Positions 30,847 through 43,214 of a DNA stretch of 64,000 nucleotides are shown in pieces. Source of the DNA: Xanthobacteraceae bacterium (GTDB lineage Bacteria; Pseudomonadota; Alphaproteobacteria; Rhizobiales; Xanthobacteraceae); assembly GCA_019635585.1 (NCBI GenBank), contig JAHBZE010000002.1, positions 1 through 64,000 on the forward strand, given 5' to 3'. Under the pieces are notes generated by a model. It was not told the DNA's origin. It made no database searches and saw only the letters and a program-made list of their open reading frames with translations. Position numbers and translations under genes: made by a program. Every line of letters starts with the position of its first letter. The stretch's first letter is position 1.

Positions 30847-32166
30847 TCACGCCATCATCGAAAGCGGCTTCTCGATCATCGCCTTGAATGCGGCAAGTAA
30901 CTGCGCGCCGAGAGCCCCATCGACCGCCCGGTGATCGCAGGACAGCGTGACGGTCATGACGTCGGCTGCAACGATTTCGCCATCGCGCACGATCGGGCGT
31001 TTCTCGCCCGCGCCGACCGCGAGGATCGTCGCATGCGGCGGGTTGATTACGGCAGCGAAGTCCTTGACGCCATACATGCCGAGATTGGAAATCGCGGTCG
31101 TTCCGCCCAGAAACTCGTTGGGCTTGAGCTTTTTCGTCTTCGCGCGCGCCGCGAAATCCTTCATCTCGTTCGAGATCGCGGAGAGCGACTTGCCTTCGGC
31201 ATGGCGGATCACCGGCGTCACCAGGCCGCCCGGTATCGCGACCGCGACGCCGATATCCGAATGCCTATGCTTCAGCATCGCGCCCTCGGTCCAGGTGACA
31301 TTCGCGTCTGGAATTTTTTGGAGCGCGAGTGCCATCGCCTTGATGATGAAGTCGTTCACCGAGAGCTTGAACGAAGGCTTGCCGTCCTTGTCCTGCGGCG
31401 CGGACGCGTTGATTTCCTCGCGCGCGCGCAAAAGCGAGCCAATGTCGCAATCCGTGGTCAGATAGAAGTGCGGAATGGTGAGTTTCGACTCAAGCAGCCG
31501 CCGCGCGATAATCTTGCGCATCGAGTCATGTGGCACGGACTCGAAGCTGCCGTCTTCGTACATAGCGCGAATTTGATCGTCGCCCGGCGCTGAAACGCCC
31601 GGCATGACGCCGCCGGCAGGTGCGCGCATCTGCGCGCCGCCCGAGCGCGCCGCCTCAATGTCGCGCGCAATCACGCGGCCATGCGGACCGCTGCCGCTGA
31701 CGCGCGACAGATCGATACCGGCGTCTTTCGCCAAGCGGCGTGCAAGCGGCGACGAGAACACGCGCCCGCCGCTACCATTCGCGGCCGGCGCGGGAGCGGA
31801 TACCGAAACGGGTACGGCCTGCGCGGGAGCAGCCTTCGGCGCGTCGGCCTTTGGAGCAGATGCGGCAGCCTGCGGTTTCGGCGCAGCGGACGGTGCCGCC
31901 TTCGCTGCAGCACTCGCGTCTTCGCCTTCCTCGGCAAGCACCGCGATCACCTGATTGACCGGAACGTCGGCTGTGCCTTCCGGCACCATGATTTTCGCGA
32001 GCGTGCCTTCATCGACCGCTTCAACTTCCATCGTCGCCTTGTCGGTTTCGATTTCGGCGATTACGTCGCCCGCTTTGACCTTGTCGCCCTCTTTCTTGAG
32101 CCACTTCGCGAGATTGCCCTTCTCCATCGTGGGCGAAAGCGCGGGCATGAGGATGTTCACAGGCAT
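30847..32166 (-). CDS. pdhC: Pyruvate dehydrogenase E2, dihydrolipoamide acetyltransferase
   Basis: Core of the pyruvate dehydrogenase complex; transfers acetyl groups to CoA. The 439-residue protein has one N-terminal lipoyl domain (~1-80) with lipoylated Lys in [10 protein letters not shown], an Ala/Pro-rich linker (~85-135), a peripheral subunit-binding domain (~138-172, SPLARRLAKDAGIDLS), and the acetyltransferase domain (~205-439) ending with DHRAVDGALGA, the active-site His/Asp motif. It follows pdhB by nine bases on the same strand. Confidence 0.96.
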   Translation of the reverse strand: MPVNILMPALSPTMEKGNLAKWLKKEGDKVKAGDVIAEIETDKATMEVEAVDEGTLAKIMVPEGTADVPVNQVIAVLAEEGEDASAAAKAAPSAAPKPQAAASAPKADAPKAAPAQAVPVSVSAPAPAANGSGGRVFSSPLARRLAKDAGIDLSRVSGSGPHGRVIARDIEAARSGGAQMRAPAGGVMPGVSAPGDDQIRAMYEDGSFESVPHDSMRKIIARRLLESKLTIPHFYLTTDCDIGSLLRAREEINASAPQDKDGKPSFKLSVNDFIIKAMALALQKIPDANVTWTEGAMLKHRHSDIGVAVAIPGGLVTPVIRHAEGKSLSAISNEMKDFAARAKTKKLKPNEFLGGTTAISNLGMYGVKDFAAVINPPHATILAVGAGEKRPIVRDGEIVAADVMTVTLSCDHRAVDGALGAQLLAAFKAMIEKPLSMMA

Positions 32167-32175
32167 TGCGGATAC

Positions 32176-33552
32176 TCAGCGATAGGTGACGGCACGCGCC
32201 GCTTCGATGACTTTCGCAACCGTCGGCAGCGCGAGCTTTTCGAGATTGGCCGCATAAGGCATCGGCACGTCTTCGCCAGTCACGCGGCGCACAGGCGCAT
32301 CGAGATAGTCGAACGCCTCGTCCATGATGCGCGCGGCGATCTCGGAGCCGACACCGAACTGCGGCCAGCCTTCCTCGACTGTCACGCAGCGCCCGGTTTT
32401 CTTCACCGACTCCACGATGGTCGCAATGTCAAGCGGGCGGATGGTGCGCAGGTCGATCACTTCCGCGAAGATATGTTTCTTTGCCAGTTCCTCGGCCGCT
32501 TCCAGCGCCCAGGTCATACCGATGGACCATGCAAGAATGGTTACGTCCTTGCCGGGACGTGCAACCTTCGCCTTGCCGATGGGTACGAGATAGTCCTCTA
32601 ATTTCGGCACCGGGAAGGTCTTGCCGTAAAGAATTTCGTTTTCCAGAAATACGACCGGGTTCGGATCGCGGATCGCGGATTTCAGCAAACCTTTTGCGTC
32701 GGCGGCGGTATAGGGCGAAACGACTTTCAACCCCGGCACATGCGCGTACCACGACGCGAAATCCTGGCTGTGCTGTGCTGCGACGCGCGCCGCGGCACCG
32801 TTCGGTCCGCGGAACACGATCGAGCAGCCGACCTGACCGCCCGACATATAGAGCGTCTTTGCCGCCGAGTTCACGATCTGGTCAATCGCCTGCATCGAGA
32901 AGTTGAAGGTCATGAACTCGACGATGGGCTTGAGCCCCGCAAAGCCTGCACCGACGCCGACGCCCGTAAAGCCATGCTCGGTAATCGGCGTATCGATCAC
33001 GCGCCGCGCGCCGAATTCCTGCAACAATCCTTGCGTGACCTTGTAGGCGCCCTGATATTCCGCGACCTCTTCGCCCATCACAAAGACATCCGGGTCGCGG
33101 CGCATCTCCTCGGCCATCGCGTCGCGAAGCGCCTCGCGCACGGTCATGTTGACCATCTCGGTGCCCGCCGGAACGTCGATTTCCACCGGCGCGGCTTCGA
33201 CCGGCTTTTCGACCGCGGCTTCGCGCTTCTCGAGCGTCGCCTGCTCCGTTTTTGCCGGCGCTTCGGCTTTCTTCGGCGCGGATTTCGCGGGCGCGTCGGA
33301 AGCGCTCTCGCCTTCGCCCAGGATCAACGCGATCGGCGTATTGACGGCAACGTCCTGCGTACCTTCGGGAACAAGAATTTTGCCGAGCTTGCCTTCATCG
33401 ACCGCTTCGACCTCCATCGTCGCCTTGTCGGTTTCGATCTCGGCGATCACATCTCCCGCCTTCACCTCGTCGCCTTCGGCCTTCAGCCATTTGGCGAGGT
33501 TGCCCTTTTCCATCGTGGGCGAAAGCGCGGGCATGAGAACTTCGATCGGCAT
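32176..33552 (-). CDS. pdhB: Pyruvate dehydrogenase E1 beta with N-terminal lipoyl domain
   Basis: Beta subunit of the thiamine-diphosphate E1 enzyme. The 458-residue protein starts with a lipoyl domain (~1-80) nearly identical to that of E2, a Lys/Ala-rich linker (~82-125), then the transketolase-type pyrimidine domain ([14 protein letters not shown]) and C-terminal domain ([22 protein letters not shown] end). Length is ~130 residues more than plain E1 beta because of the lipoyl domain, a known rhizobial feature. A 92-residue membrane protein gene sits between it and pdhA. Confidence 0.95.
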   Translation of the reverse strand: MPIEVLMPALSPTMEKGNLAKWLKAEGDEVKAGDVIAEIETDKATMEVEAVDEGKLGKILVPEGTQDVAVNTPIALILGEGESASDAPAKSAPKKAEAPAKTEQATLEKREAAVEKPVEAAPVEIDVPAGTEMVNMTVREALRDAMAEEMRRDPDVFVMGEEVAEYQGAYKVTQGLLQEFGARRVIDTPITEHGFTGVGVGAGFAGLKPIVEFMTFNFSMQAIDQIVNSAAKTLYMSGGQVGCSIVFRGPNGAAARVAAQHSQDFASWYAHVPGLKVVSPYTAADAKGLLKSAIRDPNPVVFLENEILYGKTFPVPKLEDYLVPIGKAKVARPGKDVTILAWSIGMTWALEAAEELAKKHIFAEVIDLRTIRPLDIATIVESVKKTGRCVTVEEGWPQFGVGSEIAARIMDEAFDYLDAPVRRVTGEDVPMPYAANLEKLALPTVAKVIEAARAVTYR

Positions 33553-33564
33553 TGCTTGTCCTGC

Positions 33565-33843
33565 TTAGCGCGGCGCTGCCGCTACGATGAACGCAGCGCC
33601 GGAAATAATCAGACATACGAAAAACACCGCCATGGCGATGTTGACCTTGCGCGCGTGCTCGCGCGCTTCACCCGTCAGCTTGCCGTTCGCGAACAGCCAG
33701 TTGAATAGAAGCTGACCGCGCAGATAGGACTGCTCGGGCGTAACGGCGCTGAACGTCCTCATGTAGAAAAACAGCGCGGCAATCCAGCTCAAGCCCATCG
33801 CGATCAGCGAGGCATAGACAACGAGAAGGCCGAGCGTCCGCAT
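33565..33843 (-). CDS. Small two-helix membrane protein between pdhA and pdhB
   Basis: 92 residues with two hydrophobic helices (~3-28 and ~70-89) joined by a polar segment containing YLRGQLLFNWLFANGKLTGE and a basic EAREHARKVN. I do not recognise a family. The spacing is tight (10 bases from pdhA, 12 bases to pdhB, all on minus), so it is almost certainly co-transcribed and co-translated with the pyruvate dehydrogenase genes. A role in membrane association or assembly of the complex is only a guess. Confidence 0.75.
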   Translation of the reverse strand: MRTLGLLVVYASLIAMGLSWIAALFFYMRTFSAVTPEQSYLRGQLLFNWLFANGKLTGEAREHARKVNIAMAVFFVCLIISGAAFIVAAAPR

Positions 33844-33853
33844 CCTGCCTGCC

Positions 33854-34885
33854 TTATCGCAATACGTCGGTGTAGAGCTCCGACACGTCGGGCTCCTGAT
33901 CGTTGGTCGCGAACTCCGCGGACTCGTTCACGATCGCGCGGATCTCGCCGTCGATTTTTTTGATCTCGTCTTCGCTTGCGAGTTTCTCTTCGAGTATGCG
34001 GTTGCGGACGCGCTCAATCGGATCGCGTTCGGTGCGCATCTTCTCGACTTCTTCCTTGGCTCGGTATTTCGCAGGGTCGGACATCGAGTGGCCGCGATAG
34101 CGATAGGTGCTCATTTCCAGAATGAACGGCCCTTGGCCGGAGCGTGCATGCTCGACCGCGCGCGCGCCGGCCTCGTACACCGCGCGCACGTCCATGCCGT
34201 CGACCTTCTCGCCCGGAATGTTGAACGACGCGCCACGCTTGGAAAATTCCGGCAACGCCGACGAGCGCTCGACCGAAGTGCCCATCGCGTACTTGTTATT
34301 CTCGATGATGTAGACGACCGGCAGCCGCCAGAGCTCCGCCATGTTGAAGCTCTCGTACACCTGTCCCTGGTTCGAGGCGCCGTCGCCGAAATAGGTCAGG
34401 CAGACATTGCCGTTCTCGCGGTAGCGGTTCGCGAACGCGATGCCGGTGCCGAGCGAAACCTGCGCGCCGACGATACCGTGGCCGCCGAAAAAATTCTTCT
34501 CGACGCTGAACATGTGCATCGAGCCGCCCTTGCCCTTGGAATAACCGCCACGGCGTCCGGTGAGTTCGGCCATGACGCCTTTCGCGTCCATGCCGCAAGC
34601 GAGCATGTGGCCATGATCGCGGTAGGCGGTGATCACCTGGTCGCCGTCTTTGAGCGCCATCTGCATGCCGACGACGACGGCTTCCTGACCGATATAGAGA
34701 TGGCAGAAGCCGCCGATCAGGCCCATGCCGTAAAGCTGGCCGGCCTTTTCCTCGAAGCGGCGGATCAGCAACATCTCGCGATAGGACGTGAGTTCGCGCT
34801 CCTTGCCCCACGCGGTTTGCTTCGCGTCCTTGGTTGCGTGCGAAACGGCTTTTCCGGTTTTTTCTGCTTTGGCTGCGGCAGGCAT
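33854..34885 (-). CDS. pdhA: Pyruvate dehydrogenase E1 alpha
   Basis: Thiamine-diphosphate-dependent decarboxylase subunit. The 343-residue protein has the entry motif RRFEEKAGQLYGMGLIGGFC, the ThDP motif GDGASNQG...IIENN (~residues 170-205), and the phospho-loop region YRYRGHSMSDP. ATG 34885 is preceded by GGGAG on the minus strand and gives a short Ala/Lys-rich leader; a longer frame to 34960 has no support. The 148-base gap upstream (34886-35033) should hold the pdh promoter; I see no distinct motif in it. Confidence 0.95.
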   Translation of the reverse strand: MPAAAKAEKTGKAVSHATKDAKQTAWGKERELTSYREMLLIRRFEEKAGQLYGMGLIGGFCHLYIGQEAVVVGMQMALKDGDQVITAYRDHGHMLACGMDAKGVMAELTGRRGGYSKGKGGSMHMFSVEKNFFGGHGIVGAQVSLGTGIAFANRYRENGNVCLTYFGDGASNQGQVYESFNMAELWRLPVVYIIENNKYAMGTSVERSSALPEFSKRGASFNIPGEKVDGMDVRAVYEAGARAVEHARSGQGPFILEMSTYRYRGHSMSDPAKYRAKEEVEKMRTERDPIERVRNRILEEKLASEDEIKKIDGEIRAIVNESAEFATNDQEPDVSELYTDVLR

Positions 34886-35033
34886 TTTTGTTGTTGTCTC
34901 CCGTCTCGATTTGCTTAGCGCAAATCCGGAAGACGCGCCACCGTTCCCGCTGGAATACAAGACGGATGCGCTTGCAACTAAAGGAAATTTCGCCGCCGAC
35001 AGGCTTTGCGAAACGGGATTGCTGTTATGCGCT

Positions 35034-35351
35034 TCAGCGGCGCTGCAGCACCATGATCAGATCGTTGGGCATCGCGAAAGAAAGGTCGCGGCGCGCGAGT
35101 TCTTCCAGAAGGTCAGGATCGATCTGGGTTGCGCGCAGAAGCTGGTTGCGATGTTCAATCTTGGTGCGTTCGATAATGAGTTCGTCGCGCTCGGAGGTCA
35201 GTGTCGCGATTTCTTCCTTCAAAGCTTTGCCGGCCTCGATGCCGTAGTTGCCGTGCTGGGCATGGAACGCGAAATAGCCGATCATGCCCGCGGCAATGCA
35301 ATAGAGCCCCAGAACCCGGAAGAAGCGGCCGAGCCGCGTGCGCGTGACCAT
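35034..35351 (-). CDS. ftsB: FtsB/DivIC-like septum formation initiator
   Basis: A 105-residue bitopic protein: an N-terminal basic segment, one membrane helix (~11-30), and a coiled coil (~38-75, ALKEEIATLTSERDELIIERTKIEHRNQLL), followed by DPDLLEELARRDLSFAMPNDLI. This is the alphaproteobacterial form of the divisome protein FtsB/DivIC, which bridges FtsL and FtsQ at the septum. It lies 35 bases after eno on the same strand, the usual eno-ftsB arrangement. Confidence 0.88.
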   Translation of the reverse strand: MVTRTRLGRFFRVLGLYCIAAGMIGYFAFHAQHGNYGIEAGKALKEEIATLTSERDELIIERTKIEHRNQLLRATQIDPDLLEELARRDLSFAMPNDLIMVLQRR

Positions 35352-35386
35352 GCCGCCTTGGATAGCGGCGAGCGGTTGCTTCGGCG

Positions 35387-37136
<1,750 letters not shown>

Positions 37137-37142
37137 AGCGCA

Positions 37143-37595
37143 ATGCCTCGCAAAAAGCTTCAACTCGGTTTGACCACCCCTGTTCCTTCCTCCCCGGAGA
37201 AGGCCACGCTTGACCGCGTACCTAACCCGCATCCGGATACTGATTATGCGGCTCGATTCGTTACGCCAGAGTTTACGTCTCTGTGCCCGATCACCGGCCA
37301 GCCGGATTTCGCTCATCTTGTCATCGATTACGTTCCGGGAAAATGGCTCGTAGAGTCGAAATCGCTCAAATTATATTTCGCAAGCTTTCGCAATCACGGC
37401 GCGTTTCATGAGGACTGCACGGTCGCGATCGGCAAAAAGCTCGTAAAATTGCTTGCGCCGAAATATCTCCGGATCGGCGGCTACTGGTATCCGCGCGGCG
37501 GCATGCCAATCGACGTGTTCTGGCAGCACGGCAAGCTGCCGGCGAGCGTCTGGCTGCCCGAGCAAGGCGTCGCTCCCTATCGCGGACGCGGATAG
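37143..37595 (+). CDS. queF: NADPH-dependent 7-cyano-7-deazaguanine reductase
   Basis: Reduces preQ0 to preQ1 in queuosine tRNA modification. The 150-residue single-domain (type I) protein has the nucleophile cysteine in [12 protein letters not shown] near residue 56, the QueF motif [20 protein letters not shown], and [13 protein letters not shown]. Length is standard for the unimodular form. No preQ1 riboswitch is possible in the six-base gap upstream, and I see none. The following DUF1835 gene begins four bases after the stop. Confidence 0.95.
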   Translation: MPRKKLQLGLTTPVPSSPEKATLDRVPNPHPDTDYAARFVTPEFTSLCPITGQPDFAHLVIDYVPGKWLVESKSLKLYFASFRNHGAFHEDCTVAIGKKLVKLLAPKYLRIGGYWYPRGGMPIDVFWQHGKLPASVWLPEQGVAPYRGRG

Positions 37596-37598
37596 CAC

Positions 37599-38531
37599 GT
37601 GGCCAGAAGAATTCTGATCACGAACGGCGATCACGCAGCGAATGCACTGGCGGCATACTTCCCCGATGCCGAAATCCTGATTTGGCGCGACGTGCTGGTC
37701 GAAGGCCCGGTACCGGGCGGGATCGGCAACGAAGCGCTCGCCGATGTTCGCGCACAACACATCGAGAACGCTTTCGGTGTACGCGGCGTGCGCTCCGACT
37801 TCACGCGACGTGACAGGGCTTTCGAAAAAATCGCTCCTTCCGATCGCGTCGAATTGTGGTTCGAAACGGATCTGCACGATCAGCTACAACTGATCCAGAT
37901 TCTCGACCGCTTCCACGCTCAACAAACATCGCGCACCCCGCTGCTGCTTACGCTCGCCGCTCCGCCGCTTCTCAGTCACATCGATGCGATGGCGGAAAAG
38001 CTCGTACCCGTCACCGGAGAACAACTAGCGGAAGGCGCTGCACTCTGGGCGGCTTTCCGTGCGCCCGATCCCGGTCCGATGATCGAAGCCTCGAGCGGCG
38101 ACAGCGCCTTGCCGGAAGTGCGAGACGCGTTTGCGCGGATGCTCGACGAATTTCCCAGCTCAGGTGACGGTCTCGGACGCATCGAGCGAAACGCATTGCT
38201 CGCATTGCGCGACGGCGCGCTGACGCCGGGATTGGCATTCCGGCATTATCAACAGACGGAACCGTTGCCGTTTCTGGGCGATCTCGGATTCTTCCACCGG
38301 CTCGAAGCGCTCGGCCGCGGGCCGTCCCCGCTGCTGCGGGGGCTGCCCGAAGGCGGCATCGCGCATGCCGCGCGAACCAACATGACGGTCGAATACACCG
38401 AAACGTTGATCGAACTGACCGACGCCGGCCATGCTGTGCTCGAAGGCCGTGCCGACTTCGTGAGGCTGAATGGCATCGACCGCTGGATCGGCGGCGTGCA
38501 TCTCAGCGACGAAAACGTCTGGCGCCGGTGA
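37599..38531 (+). CDS. DUF1835 domain protein
   Basis: 310 residues, start GTG at 37599 four bases after the queF stop. The N-terminal ~110 residues (ILITNGDHAANALAAYFPDAEILIWRDVLVEGP...) match the DUF1835 pattern, and the C-terminal part (LDRFHAQ..., GDLGFFHRLEAL, ...LIELTDAGHAVLEG, WIGGVHL) matches its usual partner region ending in a winged-helix-like segment. The biochemical function is not known to me. Tight coupling with queF suggests co-expression. It converges with an MFS gene one base away. Confidence 0.75.
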   Translation: MARRILITNGDHAANALAAYFPDAEILIWRDVLVEGPVPGGIGNEALADVRAQHIENAFGVRGVRSDFTRRDRAFEKIAPSDRVELWFETDLHDQLQLIQILDRFHAQQTSRTPLLLTLAAPPLLSHIDAMAEKLVPVTGEQLAEGAALWAAFRAPDPGPMIEASSGDSALPEVRDAFARMLDEFPSSGDGLGRIERNALLALRDGALTPGLAFRHYQQTEPLPFLGDLGFFHRLEALGRGPSPLLRGLPEGGIAHAARTNMTVEYTETLIELTDAGHAVLEGRADFVRLNGIDRWIGGVHLSDENVWRR

Positions 38532-38532
38532 A

Positions 38533-39690
38533 CTACCGGGCCTTGGGATAGAGCCCCTGCGCGCCAATAACTCCGGTCGCGACCACGATCGCGGCCGCGC
38601 CAATGAGCGTCAGCGTCACCCCTGCGTGCGCGAGACCGTAATAGTAAAACAGCGGGCCGATCGCGTGCCCGGTGAAGAAGAACGACGAGTGCAACGCGAG
38701 CGCCGAACCTCTCGCTTTTGGCGCTAGCTCGGACGCGGCAAGCTGAAAGCAGCTATGCATCATGTAAAAACCGACGCCCATTACCATGAAGGCCGCGAAC
38801 TCGAGCGGCCACATCAACCGCAACGTCGAGACGCAGAGCATCGCCGCGACCAAGAGCGAACCCCAGATCATCAGTCCGCGCGTGCCGAATATTTTCAGCA
38901 TCTGAGGCACGACAAGACCGAACATCGCGCCGCCGATCGCGAAACCCGCGATCACGAAGCCGGCGATGGTCGCGCGATATTCGCCGCTCTGGTGCAGCAG
39001 GATCGCGACGAACGGAAACAACCCGAAAACGGCAATGCCTTCGAGCAGCACGCCGAGATAGGTGAACTTCGCGCCCGCGTTGGAGAAGATCGCCTTGTAG
39101 CTGTTCAGCGCGAACGCGAGATCGAAACGCTCACCCGGCTCGTGCTTCACGCCACGAAAGCCCCATAGGCCAAGCACCAGCGCGAGCGTTCCGCAGCTTG
39201 CGACCGCAACCAGAACGCCGCGCCAGTTCGTGAAGTCGCCGATAAGGCCGCCCGCCCAAGCGCCGGTGAGATTTCCCGCTAGCGCTGCCGCCACGAAACG
39301 CCCGAGCATGATCTGCCGGCGCTCGACCGCGACGGAATCGGAAACGAAGGCAAGGGCCGCCGGGAAAATTCCGCCGGCAGCGATGCCCGCCATCAGCCGC
39401 GACGCCAGCAGCCAGGTGAAATTCTGCGCGAGCGCGCCCACGAAAGTCGCGGCGACGAGCAGCGCCGTCCCGACAAGCATCAGCTTCGTCTTCCCGAAGA
39501 AATCGCCGACCGGGCCAAGCAGCGGCTGGATGATCGCGAACGGCAGAGCGAATACGGTCGCAAGCAGCGCTACTTCCGCGGCCGGTATGCCGAACTCGCC
39601 GGAAATCTGCGGCACGACCGGATCGATCGCGCGCATGAACAGGCTCGTTGAAAACGCGATGAAGCCGACGACGACAAGCACACGGTTCAT
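38533..39690 (-). CDS. MFS transporter
   Basis: 385-residue polytopic protein with about twelve hydrophobic helices in two six-helix halves. The loop between helices 2 and 3 carries the motif-A-like GPVGDFFGKTKLM, and helix 4 has RLMAGIAAGGIFPAALAFV. The overall pattern is that of drug/metabolite efflux members of the major facilitator superfamily; the substrate cannot be told. It lies 26 bases downstream of kdsA on the same strand, so it may be part of that transcript. Confidence 0.88.
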   Translation of the reverse strand: MNRVLVVVGFIAFSTSLFMRAIDPVVPQISGEFGIPAAEVALLATVFALPFAIIQPLLGPVGDFFGKTKLMLVGTALLVAATFVGALAQNFTWLLASRLMAGIAAGGIFPAALAFVSDSVAVERRQIMLGRFVAAALAGNLTGAWAGGLIGDFTNWRGVLVAVASCGTLALVLGLWGFRGVKHEPGERFDLAFALNSYKAIFSNAGAKFTYLGVLLEGIAVFGLFPFVAILLHQSGEYRATIAGFVIAGFAIGGAMFGLVVPQMLKIFGTRGLMIWGSLLVAAMLCVSTLRLMWPLEFAAFMVMGVGFYMMHSCFQLAASELAPKARGSALALHSSFFFTGHAIGPLFYYYGLAHAGVTLTLIGAAAIVVATGVIGAQGLYPKAR

Positions 39691-39716
39691 GTTGTTGTTC
39701 TTGGTACCGGTTGCGC

Positions 39717-40571
39717 CTAGCGCTTCGCCTTCGCGAGATTGTCGAAGGAAATGAGATCAGCGAGCAGCGCTTCGAGATCTTTCAGCGCGATCATGTTCGG
39801 ACCGTCCGAAGGCGCCTTGTCAGGATCGGGATGCGTTTCGATGAAAACGCCGGCGACACCGACCGCAACCGCCGCGCGCGCGAGCACGCCGACATATTTG
39901 CGCTCGCCGCCGGAGGATGATCCCTGTCCGCCGGGCTGCTGCACCGAGTGGGTGGCGTCGAAAATTACTGGCGCTCCGGTCTCGCGCAACACCGGAAGCG
40001 CGCGCATGTCGGACACGAGCGTGTTGTAGCCGAAAGAAACGCCGCGCTCGGTCACGAGCACGTTCGCGTTCCCCGCACCCGTGACCTTCTCGACGACATT
40101 CTTCATGTCCCAAGGCGCCAGAAACTGTCCCTTCTTTACGTTCACGACACGGCCAGTCTTCGCGGCCGCGATCAGAAGATCCGTCTGTCGGCACAGAAAC
40201 GCGGGGATCTGCAGCACGTCGCAGGCTTCGGCCGCGCGCGTGCATTGTCCGATTTCGTGGACATCGGTCAGCGTGGGCAATCCGAGCGTCTCGCGGATTT
40301 CGGCGAATACGGGAATCGCCGCATCTATACCCATGCCGCGCGCGGACTTCGAGCTCGTGCGATTCGCCTTGTCGAACGAAGATTTATAGACGAGCCCGAT
40401 CTTCAACCGGCCCGCGATTTCTTTCAACGCCTGTGCCACTTCCAGCGCATGTGCGCGGCTTTCCATCTGGCACGGGCCCGCGATCAGCGCGAGCGGCAAG
40501 TCATTGCCGAAGCGTGCATTTCCGGCCGCAACAACGGCGTTCGGAGCGGGATTGGCCATCGGTTTGTTCAT
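39717..40571 (-). CDS. kdsA: 3-deoxy-8-phosphooctulonate synthase
   Basis: Condenses phosphoenolpyruvate with arabinose 5-phosphate to make KDO 8-phosphate for LPS inner core. The 284-residue TIM-barrel protein has LALIAGPCQMESRAHA, SSFDKANRTS, DVLQIPAFLCRQTDLL, DATHSVQQPGG and ETHPDPDKAPSDG. The cysteine in AGPCQMES marks the metal-dependent class rather than the metal-independent E. coli class, which has Asn there. The start could be ATG 40571 or the ATG four codons later. Confidence 0.95.
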   Translation of the reverse strand: MNKPMANPAPNAVVAAGNARFGNDLPLALIAGPCQMESRAHALEVAQALKEIAGRLKIGLVYKSSFDKANRTSSKSARGMGIDAAIPVFAEIRETLGLPTLTDVHEIGQCTRAAEACDVLQIPAFLCRQTDLLIAAAKTGRVVNVKKGQFLAPWDMKNVVEKVTGAGNANVLVTERGVSFGYNTLVSDMRALPVLRETGAPVIFDATHSVQQPGGQGSSSGGERKYVGVLARAAVAVGVAGVFIETHPDPDKAPSDGPNMIALKDLEALLADLISFDNLAKAKR

Positions 40572-40604
40572 CGCGGCGGACCTTGCGTCGGCCTAGCGGC
40601 CCGG

Positions 40605-41456
40605 TCAACCGGCGTCGAAGCCAAGCACTGCGCCATGCGCATGGATCACGAGGCGGCCATGGCGTTCCTGCGCGGCCATTCCGCTGTTTGAAACAGCCGC
40701 GCGAATTCTCGCTGCGTCTCCGGCGAACGTGACCGCCGCAAGACGCAATCCCTGTGACACCGGCGGTGCGACACCGAACGCCTCTTCGAACGGTTTTGGC
40801 TCGGTGACCTGCAACATGCCGCGCGGCGTTTCGAAGGTAATGCCGAGCGAAGTCGAACGCGGATCGCGAATCCCGGTCCATGCCTGGAAGAAATATTGCT
40901 GGTCGGTCGGGCTGTCGGCGGTGAAAACGACTTCAGAAACGCGCAACGCCCCGTTCCGGTGCGCCTGCAATTCCCTGAACCAGAAATTCTCCGGCCGCTT
41001 GTGCTCACAGACTAGCGTTAGCACGTCGGCCGAACCGGGCTCGCGGAGAAACGATAGCGAAAAAGAAAGCTCCGCCTCGCTTCCGTCCGGGCGTTTTCCC
41101 ATGCGGCTGAAATTCAACACTGGAAAGCCGCCGAAACCGGCTTTGCCGAAGGCGGCATTATCCGCATTTGCGTCCGCGCTCGAAAGCACGAGGCCGCTGA
41201 GGCCCTCGCCGTTGTGCATCAGGAATTCACGATGGAAATGCGCAAACGAAGTCGGCCCGCCCTCGCCCTGAATCTTCTCCGGCTCCGCCACTTCCAGAAT
41301 CTCGATATAGGAGCCGTCGAGTTGCACGATGCGGTTATGTGTGCCGAACGGATGCTTATTACGGCTGCCGACCAGAAAACCGAGCTTCTCATAGGTCGAT
41401 GCCGCCGCGTCGAGGTTGCGGACGAGATGAATGACGTGGTCGATCCCGCGCAACAT
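40605..41456 (-). CDS. VOC family (glyoxalase-like) protein
   Basis: 283 residues in the vicinal-oxygen-chelate superfamily: the start RGIDHVIHLVRNLDAAASTYEKLGF is the classic first beta-alpha unit, followed by GTHNRIVQLDGSYIEILEV. Later segments (RVSEVVFTADSPTDQQYFFQAW) look like a second module. Such proteins may be glyoxalases, dioxygenases or isomerases; the metal ligands suggested are the early His and Glu, but substrate is unknown. It lies between kdsA and pyrG on the same strand, six bases after pyrG. Confidence 0.8.
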   Translation of the reverse strand: MLRGIDHVIHLVRNLDAAASTYEKLGFLVGSRNKHPFGTHNRIVQLDGSYIEILEVAEPEKIQGEGGPTSFAHFHREFLMHNGEGLSGLVLSSADANADNAAFGKAGFGGFPVLNFSRMGKRPDGSEAELSFSLSFLREPGSADVLTLVCEHKRPENFWFRELQAHRNGALRVSEVVFTADSPTDQQYFFQAWTGIRDPRSTSLGITFETPRGMLQVTEPKPFEEAFGVAPPVSQGLRLAAVTFAGDAARIRAAVSNSGMAAQERHGRLVIHAHGAVLGFDAG

Positions 41457-41462
41457 CGACGG

Positions 41463-43103
<1,641 letters not shown>

Positions 43104-43175
43104 TTAAACCCCTCGATTCGATTCTGCGAGGGCTAAAACGTCACCCCTGCACTGAAAAAACGGACGACCCGGCCG

Positions 43176-43208
43176 CCAAAAAAGGAAGGGCCGGTTTCCC
43201 GGCCCTTT
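43176..43208 (-). terminator. Rho-independent terminator downstream of secG
   Basis: On the minus strand a 9-bp stem AAGGGCCGG/CCGGCCCTT (arms at 43199-43207 and 43186-43194) with a 4-base loop is followed by TTCCTTTTTTGG. It starts seven bases after the secG stop and should separate secG from pyrG transcription. Confidence 0.85.
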
Positions 43209-43214
43209 GTCTTG

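Noticed and set aside
37137-37142. preQ1 riboswitch ahead of queF
   Set aside because: The gap to the divergent gene is six bases, leaving no room, and no matching fold was seen in the flanking coding DNA.
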